Origin: Microcaldota archaeon
Lineage (GTDB): Archaea > Micrarchaeota > Micrarchaeia > Anstonellales > Anstonellaceae
Reading direction: 5' to 3'
DNA: 33,273 nt
Assembly (NCBI GenBank): GCA_021813025.1
Contig: JAKAME010000006.1
Location: 1-33,273 of the forward strand
Below the pieces are notes generated by a model that was given only the letters and a program-made list of their open reading frames with translations, had not been told where the DNA came from and did no database searches. Position numbers and translations under genes: made by a program. Shown here in pieces: positions 1-9,125 of this stretch; the first letter of the stretch is position 1; each line of letters opens with the position of its first letter.

Positions 1-1288
1 TGGAGCGGGTGGACCAGAAAGCCTGGGTCTGGCGCTTGTCGTATATGGAATCCGCGGCCTCCCGCTCGGCCTGCGCAAGAGCGAGGGCGTCGTTGGCTGC
101 CGCGAGGCGCGAGTTGTAGGTGCCAAAAGACGTCCATGCGCCCTCGTCGAATGAGAGGCCGGCAGCCACAGTCCTTGTTGGGAGTGGCCGGCTGGCCGAC
201 CAGCCTGCAGCGTCCAGCGCGTTCATCCGCGTAGCGGCCTGGTCTGCCTGCACTTTGGCGTCCGACTCCGCCGCGGCGCGCTCGGCCTCAAGCCGCATGT
301 ATGCATAGGAGAGGCTGGAGCGGAAATAGGCTGCCTGCGCAATTAGGGTGCGCTCGCCATCGGAAGCCAGGTCGTTGAACACGGCGGACGGCGAGCCGCT
401 GTCGTTGAAAGGCAGGGGGTCGGCAGGGGCGTCGCAGAGGGCCTGCACGCGCGAGAGCACCCGATAAGCCCGCGCATACGCAAGCGCCGGGCGGTTGGAC
501 AGGTCGCCCTCGGGCAGGCGCAGGGAGGAGTCGCGCGAATAGCGGGAGGCGTCGGAGACGAAGGCGTTCCATTCGTCCAGCGCGGGCTTGGCTGAGCCTG
601 CATAAATAGAGTCCGCCCCGCCGGCAAACGAGAGGTTGTCCGCCTGCCCCTGCGCATCTGCGAATGCTGCATCAGCCGCAATTGAGGCGGAGGAGAGGGC
701 CGAGGTGGATGCTTGCATGGCCGCGTCCCATTTGGGAGGATAGTCGAAGAGGGGGCCGAGCAGCGAGGAGATGAGGCTGGTGAAGATGTCATGGGTGATG
801 TCGATGACGCAGAGTGGGGAAGAGCCGATGAGAAGGGTGGAGGCGAGGCAGGAGGAGAGCTTCTGTCTTGTGATGTCAAGGCTCAGGGATGCCTGGTTTG
901 AGGAGGCTGCTGCATAGGCCTGCCGCGCAGCGCTCGCCTGCTCGCGCGCATTCTTGAGATTGGCCGATGCGTCTGGGGAGAATGGAATGATGGATGCTGC
1001 GCGCGTCGGCGCGCCGGGAGCCCATGAGCCTATTTCAAGGTTGTCCAGCGCCTGTATTGAGGCCATGCTGTAAAGGCGTGGCGAGCGCACCACAATCCAC
1101 GAGGTGTTCCAATAGGTGGAGGTCCAGAAAGGGGGGCAGGAAATGGCGAGGGGCGCGGACTGCAGCGAGGGCGTCTGGTATATTGAGCCGTTGGGGAGCA
1201 GGAATTGGGAGGCTGAAGGGAGAAGGGGCAGAGAGAGCAGGAGGATGAACATGAAAGAGGCAGAGGAGAAGAAGCGGCATCCCACCAT
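1..1288 (-). CDS. Ala-rich exported protein, C-terminus beyond window
   Basis: I read this frame directly. It is open from ATG at 1288 to the window edge (about 429 codons), and the ORF track lists only shadows of it because no stop lies inside. The first ~27 residues form a signal peptide or N-anchor (Phe/Leu-rich core ending in LLPSASQ). The rest is rich in Ala and Ser with long helical, coiled-coil-like stretches and a hydrophobic patch near residues 155-185. A T/A-rich box (TTTTTTATT) lies 21-32 nt upstream of the ATG, which fits a leaderless message. I do not recognise a family. A surface or envelope-anchored role is inferred from the signal sequence only. Confidence 0.75.
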   Translation of the reverse strand, partial: MVGCRFFSSASFMFILLLSLPLLPSASQFLLPNGSIYQTPSLQSAPLAISCPPFWTSTYWNTSWIVVRSPRLYSMASIQALDNLEIGSWAPGAPTRAASIIPFSPDASANLKNAREQASAARQAYAAASSNQASLSLDITRQKLSSCLASTLLIGSSPLCVIDITHDIFTSLISSLLGPLFDYPPKWDAAMQASTSALSSASIAADAAFADAQGQADNLSFAGGADSIYAGSAKPALDEWNAFVSDASRYSRDSSLRLPEGDLSNRPALAYARAYRVLSRVQALCDAPADPLPFNDSGSPSAVFNDLASDGERTLIAQAAYFRSSLSYAYMRLEAERAAAESDAKVQADQAATRMNALDAAGWSASRPLPTRTVAAGLSFDEGAWTSFGTYNSRLAAANDALALAQAEREAADSIYDKRQTQAFWSTRS

Positions 1289-1308
1289 ATGGGCAGGTAA
1301 TGGAGGCG

Positions 1309-1320
1309 GGGAATAAAAAA
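1309..1320 (-). promoter_or_regulatory. TATA box of the exported protein gene
   Basis: The minus-strand sequence TTTTTTATTCC lies 21-32 nt before the ATG at 1288, the spacing expected for a leaderless archaeal transcript. Confidence 0.4.
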
Positions 1321-1412
1321 CTAACAGATGAATCTTCTTCTGAAAATGTAAAGCTAAACTATGGCCTAGTACTATTAGGAGTTTTTAAGTCCAAGTAGCC
1401 CACTAAGGATGA

Positions 1413-3518
1413 TTAGGAATTCCCGATATCAAATTGTAATACCAGCCTATCTGGGTCCAAGCTGAATACAATCTGGCGATCTTTTTCAGCAAGCTCATTA
1501 TTTCTCCGGAGTGAATGGACAAGACTGCGACAATGGTAAAGTTCAGGATTTTTCGGGTCTATTGATATGGCATATGACAGAGAATCGAGGGCACGTTTGG
1601 CTTTGTCAGAAGTGGTCATCTCTTCAAATTTCAAAGCCAGAATTTCACTTAACGCATCTTTTGCTAGAATAGCCAATTCCTTGAATTTCGGATTTTCGGA
1701 AGCAAATGCAAAGATATTATCTTCGTGACTCTCCATATTGAACAGAGTAGCCATACCCTTCCAGAATAATTCATTGGCAGTTTGTTCATCCATATTCACT
1801 CTCTGTCCGATTCCCTTGAAATCTGGGGGAGGCGTGAAAAGACCGCCTAAAGGCATTGTTGTTTTACAAATGAAGAAGTTATAGTCGTCCACACGGAATG
1901 TAAGAATATTGGCTTCAGAATCAAAGGAAACATCTCGGTATCCCCCACCGTAAACATTCTTGGTAGTTTCTTCCAATGTTGGGTAGTGACTCAGCGATGA
2001 CAAAAAGGCGATTGTTAGGAATGCTTGATCGGATGCACTTGGACAGCGACATAATTTGATGCGCGATTCGTACATTGATTTTAAAGCAGGGCTGAGGCTG
2101 TTGGATATCGTGTCAAGTATCTCTTGGGCCTTATCGAGTTGTTTGGCGCGGATGCAGGCGTCGAACATGTGGATAGGTAATTGGATAGGCACCGGGGCCT
2201 CATGGAACATTGTCTGGGCTTCAAATAATTTTTCAAGAATTTTTCCATGGCCAAGGGCTTTCAAGTCACGGTTGTCGCGGACGTAATCCTCGAAGCGTTC
2301 AACGAACTCTTCATCAGATAGCAAGCTGTAGTTGAGAATGGTCGAAAACATTATCTCCCGGTTGTAAAAATCAGTTCCAAGCTGCGGGTCGATATCGGCC
2401 AGTTTGGAGTTGCCCCCTTTTTCCATCGAGCGTATTTTCTCAACGACTTTTTTCTCCTCAATGGAAGCCGTCGGGTCTTTTGACAGTTTTATATTCAAAA
2501 GAAAGTCCGTTTGCACGCGATATGCTTTCATAAAAACGCGTTTGGCATCCTCTTGCCGCCCCTCAGACAAGTAAGCAAGGCCAAGGTGGAAATAGCCCAT
2601 CGGATTGTCGCATGATATCTGCAATAGGCGCAGGGAGGCGAGCTTCAGGCTCTTGTAGTCCCCTGATTTTCGCAGGTCGGGCAGGATGGCAATGAGCGAT
2701 GCGGGCGTCAAAATCTTGTAGAAGGAAGCAGGTGGGTAATCGCCTATCGACATGTCCAGCCCAACCATGCCCTCCGCCACAAGAAGGTTATTTACTGCAA
2801 GCGGCTCCCCCATCCGGGCGGCCTGCTTCAGGAAGCCGACTCCGTCCTTTTGAAGGTCGTTCGACATAATCGTTCCCGTATTGGTCAAATAGGCAGCGAT
2901 GAGGGACTCATCCGTCATCGGCACCATCACGCTGTGCTGGGCGCCAAAAACGTGCTGCGTAAAATCAATGAGGATGAGGCTCCACTCCCTGTCCGGCTGT
3001 ATCCCCGAAAGATTCAGGATCATTTTCTCGAATTCGCCATCCGCCTCAAAACGACGATGACGGAGTTTGCCCGGCACCTCTGTGCTTTCGAGAATGATGC
3101 CTCCGCACGCATGGAAGTCCCGCTGGGCCGGGACGCGGTACACCAGACATCCGATTGAAGCGGAATAATCCGTGTTGAGCCCCGCCTGGTTGCATATGGA
3201 CAGGAACAGAAATGTCTCGTCCAGGCAGCAAGCGAGCTTTTGGGTATACACTTCCGTTGCGGTGAACGCCTTTCCTTTTTCCCGGACGCAGTATTTTATG
3301 CCGTGTCGGCCGTCTATTTCAATATCATGGAGCAAATTCTCCAACGCCGCCATCTTGTCTCGCCTGTATTCAAGCCGAAATCTCCCGGCCCTTTCCACGA
3401 TTTTTTGGTCTGCCTGAATGGGGTTGATGTTCATCCACTTCCCGGCTACGTTGACGGTTTCGAACTGCTTCGCGTACAATCCGCGGCCCGCCTGATTCGA
3501 AATTTCTTTATACCCCAT
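1413..3518 (-). CDS. TPR protein with transglutaminase-like core
   Basis: About 701 residues, and the last gene of a three-gene operon. The ORF track starts at 3569, but the internal ATG at 3518 (MGYKEISN) is preferred because it cuts the overlap with the upstream gene from 62 to 11 nt and has GGTG about 10 nt ahead. The N-terminal part contains ACCLDETFLFLS followed 38 residues later by HACGGIIL. This resembles the Cys and His motifs of transglutaminase-like (papain-fold) domains (C-x-D and HAW), so a Cys98/His136 pair is a candidate active site. This is an inference. The middle (GYFHLGLAYLSEGRQEDAKR) and the C-terminus (near residues 630-690) look like tetratricopeptide helices. No signal peptide or membrane segment is seen. 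Base composition is AT-richer than the core genes around it, which suggests accessory DNA. Confidence 0.8.
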   Translation of the reverse strand: MGYKEISNQAGRGLYAKQFETVNVAGKWMNINPIQADQKIVERAGRFRLEYRRDKMAALENLLHDIEIDGRHGIKYCVREKGKAFTATEVYTQKLACCLDETFLFLSICNQAGLNTDYSASIGCLVYRVPAQRDFHACGGIILESTEVPGKLRHRRFEADGEFEKMILNLSGIQPDREWSLILIDFTQHVFGAQHSVMVPMTDESLIAAYLTNTGTIMSNDLQKDGVGFLKQAARMGEPLAVNNLLVAEGMVGLDMSIGDYPPASFYKILTPASLIAILPDLRKSGDYKSLKLASLRLLQISCDNPMGYFHLGLAYLSEGRQEDAKRVFMKAYRVQTDFLLNIKLSKDPTASIEEKKVVEKIRSMEKGGNSKLADIDPQLGTDFYNREIMFSTILNYSLLSDEEFVERFEDYVRDNRDLKALGHGKILEKLFEAQTMFHEAPVPIQLPIHMFDACIRAKQLDKAQEILDTISNSLSPALKSMYESRIKLCRCPSASDQAFLTIAFLSSLSHYPTLEETTKNVYGGGYRDVSFDSEANILTFRVDDYNFFICKTTMPLGGLFTPPPDFKGIGQRVNMDEQTANELFWKGMATLFNMESHEDNIFAFASENPKFKELAILAKDALSEILALKFEEMTTSDKAKRALDSLSYAISIDPKNPELYHCRSLVHSLRRNNELAEKDRQIVFSLDPDRLVLQFDIGNS

Positions 3519-6366
3519 TTTTCGACACCTTTTCAACGAAAGCTTCCAAATTTTCAGCAATCTGTCCACTATCCGCCCTCTTCGGGCTCAGGGAGCCATC
3601 CTCATTTTTCACGTATCCAAAGTCAAAGTTCTTGTAAAACTCGAAGGACAGGTATTTCTGGGCGTTCTGGACGAGTTCATTCGCGTCTCCTGAATACTTC
3701 TGGAACCTTGGTTGCGCGGCCTCTGAAATGAGCAATAGCGAGGTTGCGAGAACCTCCTGAACTGTCGGGTCTGATATGTTCAGGTGGGCCAGCAATTCAA
3801 CCGAACCCCGCATGGCAAGGTCCGTGAACGCGAGCGTGCGCGGAATGGAGGCGAATCGAGACTCATCCATGAATTTGAGTATTACGGCGGACATTTGCGC
3901 CGAGTGTTTCCAATCAAATGCATCGTGGAGCGTCAGGTTTTCCGCGGCTGCATGTTTTTCGACATAGCGGTAGGCACTCTCAAATCTGGGAACCAGTTCG
4001 AGTGGCCGGGCCGGGGAGCAAGAGACGAGTTCGTTATTGTCCCTGAGGAGCTGCAGCGTCAAGTCCCACATGTCCGGCTGGACTTCATGGGCCTTCTGAT
4101 AATTCATGGAGGCAGTATGAATCATTCTCGTGATTTCATCCGGTGCGGACCGAACGGGATACTTCTTCCGCATGGAAACGAAAGAATCCGCGATTTTGGC
4201 CGTCAAGCCCAGATGGTAATATGAATAACGCGTGTTCTGTCTCAGCGAGCTTAGTTCGGCCTCGGTCGTCAAACAGCGTTCGGAGAGATAGATGACCAAA
4301 TCATCCAACGACTGGGGCTTTGACCCAGAGTCCAGCGGCTGGACGGCGAACTTCAGCTGCTGGGCCATGTCCCCCCCTGTCTTTTCCGGGGCAAATTCGC
4401 CGTCTCCTTGGGGGGTCGTCTTCCGCTTCTTCTGCTTGGCATAATCCAAGGCGTGCTCCACGTACTCCGGTTTCAATATTACTCCAATGGCAAAAGACGG
4501 CTTTTTGCCAGTATACTCGGGAATGCCATCCTGAAGGTCACGCATCGGCGAAGCAGTCATTTGGGTTGCAGGCACAACCTGCCCATTCATGCGGCATATG
4601 ATGCCGGCCTGGGAACTCGCGTAGAAGTGGTCTCCGTATATCCGCTCAAGCGCTTCGTGGATTTCGGCCAGGGTCTGCACATGGAATTCTTTTGAACAGT
4701 AGGGCAATGCCGTCTCATCCGAGACGACGAGCTCGTGGAGTGTCACTCGAATCTGCTCCGGGACTTGCTCGGAGAATTTGGACGCGTATGTTTCAAATAT
4801 GTCATTCGCGCGCGTCTCGAAATTCTGGTAGTTTTCGAAGCTTTCAATCAGCAGGCTGGTCGATATCTCATTGGCGTTTGGGATATGCTGCCGCTGCTCG
4901 TAAACGGCATTATATCCCTCTCCGATGGTATCGAAAATCTGTTCCAATGTGGCCAATTTTCCATCGTTCTTGCTTGCGTAATTCACAATGGAGGATTCGA
5001 GCAAATGTGCTGTCTGTTCATCTATTTCAGAACCAAACTTCAATGAAATTTCAGATGCGAGGCTTTCTGCAGTTTGAATATTTGGGGATTTCTCTATTCC
5101 AGTTGACAATGGAGTATTTTTTAGGGACTCTGAGAAATTCGCCGTAGCTTGCGCGAAAATCTGCTTTTGCACTTCGCTTATGGGCAGATTATTTTTGTCA
5201 AGAGCAGATTTTAGAGTATTGATAACCTCATAAGCGTTCGGTTTTTTGGAGTACTTGAAGTAATAGCACATGCACACTTGAGCGACAAGCCTTTCGATGT
5301 ATTCCGGCTCGACATGCGACAGGGCTTCCCTGGCTTCCCGCATGGTGTAGCTAGAAAAGCCGGGCTTGCTCTTCATTTCAGTGATTTTGGCGTCTGTCGC
5401 TTCAGCCTTTTTGTTATCTTCCTTTAGCTCGGGGGGTTCGGTCTTTGAGGGATGCATGGATTCGGAAGGTTCAGACTCGTTCTCCTTCTGCTTGCTGATT
5501 TTCAGTTTAACCTGTTTGACATGATTGATGAAGTTCTCATAAGCTTCTGAAGATTGAGGAGGCTTTGGCTTTTGGTCTGGTTCGGCTGGCATGGTCTTTT
5601 GGCCTAACTCGAAGATTCGCTCGATATCTGATTCGGATACCCCTTTCGAGTGGAGTATCCGAACAACTGCCTTGTCATCTCGAGAGACGTATGCATCGAG
5701 GATATCTTTCTCGTCGATTCCGAGCTCATAGACTAAGTTCTTGAACGAGTCTAATGCGTTTTGATAAGATGCTACGAACGTGGCCCTATCGAACCTATCC
5801 ATGGCCTTTTGTGTAATCCACTCGGTTGCAGCCTCATTCAACCATTCGTTATTGAAGGAACCGAAATTATGACATAGCTCATGATAAACTGTAGAGGCGA
5901 TGAGATCCCCACGTTTAAGACTAGAGTTCTTTGGAAATTTTCTAAATTCGAGATCGACATTGACCAGATCGACCACAGAGATTGGATAATCTGAAGGAGT
6001 GAAACCCAAAACGCACTTTTCGATGACCAGGTTTCGGGCCATTCCTTCATTGTCATCGCATTCTTGACTGATTTTAGACTTTGAAAACCCATTTTTTGCG
6101 CCAACCTGACGGATACTTTCAGCAAGGAAACGAAACACCTCGTCGTGGGTGCCGCAAATTCGAAACACAATATCGCTGCTCTGCAGGCGCGGTGCATTTC
6201 CCAGACAAGTCTCCATGAACTTTTTCAGATTGTTGAAAACTAGTTCTTTGATTTTAGCATTTTGGGCTTCGGTTGGGCTCTCGGTTATGGTCTTCTGCTG
6301 GGAGAATTTATCGGGCCGCACTGAATCGCCTTGGGCGGCGAAAAATAACCTCTGAACCGGGCTCAT
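3508..6366 (-). CDS. large HExxH (Peptidase_MA-like) metallopeptidase
   Basis: 952 residues. Residues 162-182 read HELCHNFG, then WLNEAATEW. This is the zinc-binding HExxH helix followed 11 residues later by a WLxEAxxE motif, the arrangement of gluzincins of the Peptidase_MA type, where His162, His166 and Glu178 would bind zinc and Glu163 would be the base. The rest is unfamiliar: a charged Lys/Glu/Pro linker near 260-325, a helical region, and a C-terminal helical region. No signal peptide or membrane helix is seen, so it is probably cytoplasmic. Its ATG overlaps the stop of the upstream gene as ATGA, and its end overlaps the next gene, so the three are probably translated together. Substrate unknown. 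Confidence 0.85.
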   Translation of the reverse strand: MSPVQRLFFAAQGDSVRPDKFSQQKTITESPTEAQNAKIKELVFNNLKKFMETCLGNAPRLQSSDIVFRICGTHDEVFRFLAESIRQVGAKNGFSKSKISQECDDNEGMARNLVIEKCVLGFTPSDYPISVVDLVNVDLEFRKFPKNSSLKRGDLIASTVYHELCHNFGSFNNEWLNEAATEWITQKAMDRFDRATFVASYQNALDSFKNLVYELGIDEKDILDAYVSRDDKAVVRILHSKGVSESDIERIFELGQKTMPAEPDQKPKPPQSSEAYENFINHVKQVKLKISKQKENESEPSESMHPSKTEPPELKEDNKKAEATDAKITEMKSKPGFSSYTMREAREALSHVEPEYIERLVAQVCMCYYFKYSKKPNAYEVINTLKSALDKNNLPISEVQKQIFAQATANFSESLKNTPLSTGIEKSPNIQTAESLASEISLKFGSEIDEQTAHLLESSIVNYASKNDGKLATLEQIFDTIGEGYNAVYEQRQHIPNANEISTSLLIESFENYQNFETRANDIFETYASKFSEQVPEQIRVTLHELVVSDETALPYCSKEFHVQTLAEIHEALERIYGDHFYASSQAGIICRMNGQVVPATQMTASPMRDLQDGIPEYTGKKPSFAIGVILKPEYVEHALDYAKQKKRKTTPQGDGEFAPEKTGGDMAQQLKFAVQPLDSGSKPQSLDDLVIYLSERCLTTEAELSSLRQNTRYSYYHLGLTAKIADSFVSMRKKYPVRSAPDEITRMIHTASMNYQKAHEVQPDMWDLTLQLLRDNNELVSCSPARPLELVPRFESAYRYVEKHAAAENLTLHDAFDWKHSAQMSAVILKFMDESRFASIPRTLAFTDLAMRGSVELLAHLNISDPTVQEVLATSLLLISEAAQPRFQKYSGDANELVQNAQKYLSFEFYKNFDFGYVKNEDGSLSPKRADSGQIAENLEAFVEKVSKNGV

Positions 6367-7085
6367 TCTAGTTCACCAAGCCAGCCCCCTAAATAGTACC
6401 AGTAGCATATTGGGTCGTTGGGGCGTTCTTTGCCGCTAAGACGGATATACGCTTGATTGACGGCTTCAAAAAGGGCAGGAGACTCGCGGCCGGGTCTGCG
6501 CGGATTGAACAAGGCGGTATTGAAATATACGACAGTGCGAGCGATTTTCTCGGCGACATTCGTACCAGATTCCAACAGTCGTTCGACTTCATCGATAGAT
6601 TCGGCCTTTTTGATTTGCTCCTCGATTGCAGATAACTCGCAGACCAACGGCTTAATCCGTTCAAGATAATCGAGAGGGGGAGTTCGCCATCTAAGAATGC
6701 ATGTCCGTACGCGCGGCCAATTGCCAGTTAGGCGCAGATATGCCTTATCCGCGGCCCCATAGACATCCGGGAGAACCTGGTCGATAGGCTCGGGCGTCAG
6801 ATATTTTGAGTCGAACCATTCTTTGGAGGCATCCTTAATCTTTATGCGGATGGCGATATTGGCACGCAGAAGACGGTTGACTTCTTCAATTGACGCGGAA
6901 TTTTTGATTTTGTTCTCGATTATAGCCAGTTCGTCTATCAGCGGCTGAATCCGCTTGAGGCAATCGGAAGGCACCTTTTGGGGCTTTTTTTCTGAAGAAG
7001 AAGGCGGACTCGATGGTGCTTGGTCAAAGCTGTCCCATATGCTCCCGGTATCGCTTCCACTCTTAGCCCTCTCTCTCCCACGCAT
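6363..7085 (-). CDS. hypothetical protein with internal duplication
   Basis: First gene of the operon, about 240 residues. The ORF track begins at a TTG (7124), but that stretch covers a TATA-like CTTATAAAC. The ATG at 7085 (MRGRERAKS) lies 22-30 nt after that box and is the likelier, leaderless start. After a Ser/Pro-rich N-terminus the protein consists of two related ~95-residue helical units. Unit 1 begins LKRIQPLIDELAIIENKIK and unit 2 begins LERIKPLVCELSAIEEQIK. Each continues with a SIEEVNRLL/SIDEVERLL helix and an AYLRLTG/AYIRLSG end. The function is unknown; co-transcription with the metallopeptidase suggests a partner or inhibitor, which is only an inference from position. Confidence 0.75.
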   Translation of the reverse strand: MRGRERAKSGSDTGSIWDSFDQAPSSPPSSSEKKPQKVPSDCLKRIQPLIDELAIIENKIKNSASIEEVNRLLRANIAIRIKIKDASKEWFDSKYLTPEPIDQVLPDVYGAADKAYLRLTGNWPRVRTCILRWRTPPLDYLERIKPLVCELSAIEEQIKKAESIDEVERLLESGTNVAEKIARTVVYFNTALFNPRRPGRESPALFEAVNQAYIRLSGKERPNDPICYWYYLGGWLGELE

Positions 7086-7105
7086 ACCCACATTATCTTT
7101 ATTTG

Positions 7106-7116
7106 TGTTTATAAGT
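7106..7116 (-). promoter_or_regulatory. TATA box of the metallopeptidase operon
   Basis: ACTTATAAACA on the minus strand, 21-31 nt ahead of the ATG at 7085. It decides the start of the first operon gene. Confidence 0.5.
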
Positions 7117-7236
7117 TTATCCAACCCCCGGAGGCCCGACTCAGCCAGTCAAAAACGAGAAACAACTGTTTTATCAGATAGGCGCAAGCGACTGGGAGCC
7201 CAAGAAGCAGGCCTGCACGACGGCAAAGACTACGCG

Positions 7237-7245
7237 TATAAAAAC
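7237..7245 (+). promoter_or_regulatory. TATA box of the 604-residue orphan gene
   Basis: GTATAAAAA on the plus strand, about 43-51 nt upstream of the ATG at 7288. This would give a short leader containing GTGGGAG. Confidence 0.4.
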
Positions 7246-7287
7246 ATGAGGGCCGAATCGGGCTAGCTGAAAAGTGGGAGTACTGCT

Positions 7288-9105
7288 ATGGGCTCGAATC
7301 CGAATACCTCAGGAGTAGTACTCAAGCCCCAGCTTGAGATTTCAGTCATGAACGGAAAGCAAACCTACAAGAACGGCCGTGCCAGCCTGGAGCCGGGGTC
7401 AAGCGCCGGGGACGGAATTCGGAAAATGACGCCAGCGCTTGGGCTCATGAACGAGGAGCATGGGGCGCTGGGGACTTATACGAAAGGAATAGACGGCCAA
7501 GTGCTCGAAGGGAAACCCACGGAGGATAACAAAAGAAACCCGAACCACAGGGCCGTCTTCCGTGACGGCCCGGAAGACTACCGAAGCAAAGACGAAAAAC
7601 TGGTTGGGAAAGGGCTGGAATGGGTTGCCCAAAGAGACGGCAAGAACTACATTCTGCGCGCCCGCCTGCCGGATGGCCAGATAGTTAACATCACTCCAGA
7701 GAACCTTATTCTGGATTCGGGAGAGAAGCTCCATCTTCTCCTCATCCTCAACAGCGGGGCAGGCGAGGTCTCGAAAGGGGAGAAAGCCCTGCTATTCGAG
7801 CAATTCCAGATAAACGACCAAAACGCGCAGATAGTAGACTCCAGCCTGCGCGTTCGCATACAGGATTTGGTTTTTGATGTGGAGATTGCCCCTGAATTGT
7901 TCGAATCGTTTCCAGTCACTTACAGTCCGGCGCGGATTGGCAATGAGATACGCCCAATCAGATGGGAGGCCTGGGTCCAGCCCAGACTGGTCAAGGCCCG
8001 CGAGTGGATGGAGACGCAGCAGATGGATGAGCTGAGGGCCCAGTCGGATTATATGGACGGCCTCTCGCCCCTTCTCATGGCGCTGGCGCAGGAACTTGGC
8101 TCCAAGCGGCGCGCGGACGGCCCGCATTTCCCTTTCACGCGGCAGGATGCGGGGGGCGCGGGTGGCGTGCAGGCTCGCTCTGATTCCGAAATTGATGACG
8201 GCCGGCCGCCGCAGGAAGGATGGGTGGAGGAATTTGGGCGGAAAACTCCCAAGCGGCAGGCCGGCCGCGTGCAGGACGCACAGGTTTGGGCCGATGGCAC
8301 CGGCGCAGTGGCGCATGAGATGAACCAGACCGTGCGGGCACTGGCGCTAAACGCCATCGGCGCATGGAATGAATTGTCAAATGCGCAGAAAGGGAAGAAT
8401 GACGCAAAAGCGCAGAAGACAGCCGGTGGGATGAAGACGGGGAGCGCGGCTCAAACAGACGCCGTATTTGCCAAAAGCAGCAAGCATGAGATGACGCAGG
8501 CCCAAACCTTCTCGCAGCCCGTTCCCTTGCGCAAGCTGGCCGGGCCGCTCACTGATGGAATGGCGATGAATGAGGCGGCCGTGCAGACCATGCCTTTCAG
8601 CCAGATGACAATCCAGCCCCTTGCCGAGCAGATTGCCGATGGGCCGCTGATGACTGGAGAGGGAACGCATATGATGGCGAGCGCAGAAGGCAGCATGGCT
8701 GGCGCGATGGAGGAAGAAAAATTGGCCGGCCGGCCGATTGGCGGGGAGAATTCTCATGGTTTTGAAATGAAAGAGGCCGGATGGGAAGCCGCGGGGGATG
8801 GGAAAGAAAAGGCCCCGGTCGTGCAGCTGCGCGCGCTGAAAAAAGAGAAGAAGGCGGCCGAAGTGATGCTTGCAGACGCGCAGAAGCTCCTGGTTCGGGG
8901 CCACGGCGGGAGCGCCGGGCAAAAGGATGCGAAGCAAAAAACTGCGTCAGTTGTCGCAATCGGCGCCTCCGGGCTTGCGATGAAGAAGCCCGCAAAGCCT
9001 GATGACGGGAAAAAATCGGCCAAAATAGTGAAAGCGGCCAAAGCCGGCCAGCCGATGGAAATTAAGGCTGCCGCAGGGGACAAAGAAAGGAGAGCCGCAG
9101 CTTAA
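7288..9105 (+). CDS. orphan protein with long disordered Ala/Lys tail
   Basis: About 605 residues. The start is ATG at 7288 with GTGGGAG some 12 nt upstream. Residues ~110-260 look folded (mixed hydrophobic pattern with LHLLLILNSGAG and a likely beta-rich stretch). From ~270 on the chain is low-complexity, rich in Gly, Ala, Lys, Gln and Met, with repeated KKEKKAAE/KAAKAGQP-like runs, and is probably disordered. No signal peptide, membrane helix or known motif is recognised. It is transcribed divergently from the metallopeptidase operon and convergently with the small gene that follows. No function is proposed. Confidence 0.7.
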   Translation: MGSNPNTSGVVLKPQLEISVMNGKQTYKNGRASLEPGSSAGDGIRKMTPALGLMNEEHGALGTYTKGIDGQVLEGKPTEDNKRNPNHRAVFRDGPEDYRSKDEKLVGKGLEWVAQRDGKNYILRARLPDGQIVNITPENLILDSGEKLHLLLILNSGAGEVSKGEKALLFEQFQINDQNAQIVDSSLRVRIQDLVFDVEIAPELFESFPVTYSPARIGNEIRPIRWEAWVQPRLVKAREWMETQQMDELRAQSDYMDGLSPLLMALAQELGSKRRADGPHFPFTRQDAGGAGGVQARSDSEIDDGRPPQEGWVEEFGRKTPKRQAGRVQDAQVWADGTGAVAHEMNQTVRALALNAIGAWNELSNAQKGKNDAKAQKTAGGMKTGSAAQTDAVFAKSSKHEMTQAQTFSQPVPLRKLAGPLTDGMAMNEAAVQTMPFSQMTIQPLAEQIADGPLMTGEGTHMMASAEGSMAGAMEEEKLAGRPIGGENSHGFEMKEAGWEAAGDGKEKAPVVQLRALKKEKKAAEVMLADAQKLLVRGHGGSAGQKDAKQKTASVVAIGASGLAMKKPAKPDDGKKSAKIVKAAKAGQPMEIKAAAGDKERRAAA

Positions 9106-9125
9106 GAAAGAAAATAATCCGATTT

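Noticed and set aside
343-879. 178-residue minus-strand ORF and other ORFs in 1-1300
   Set aside because: They are Ser/Pro/Arg-rich shadows in the wrong frames of the open signal-peptide-bearing frame that spans 1-1288.
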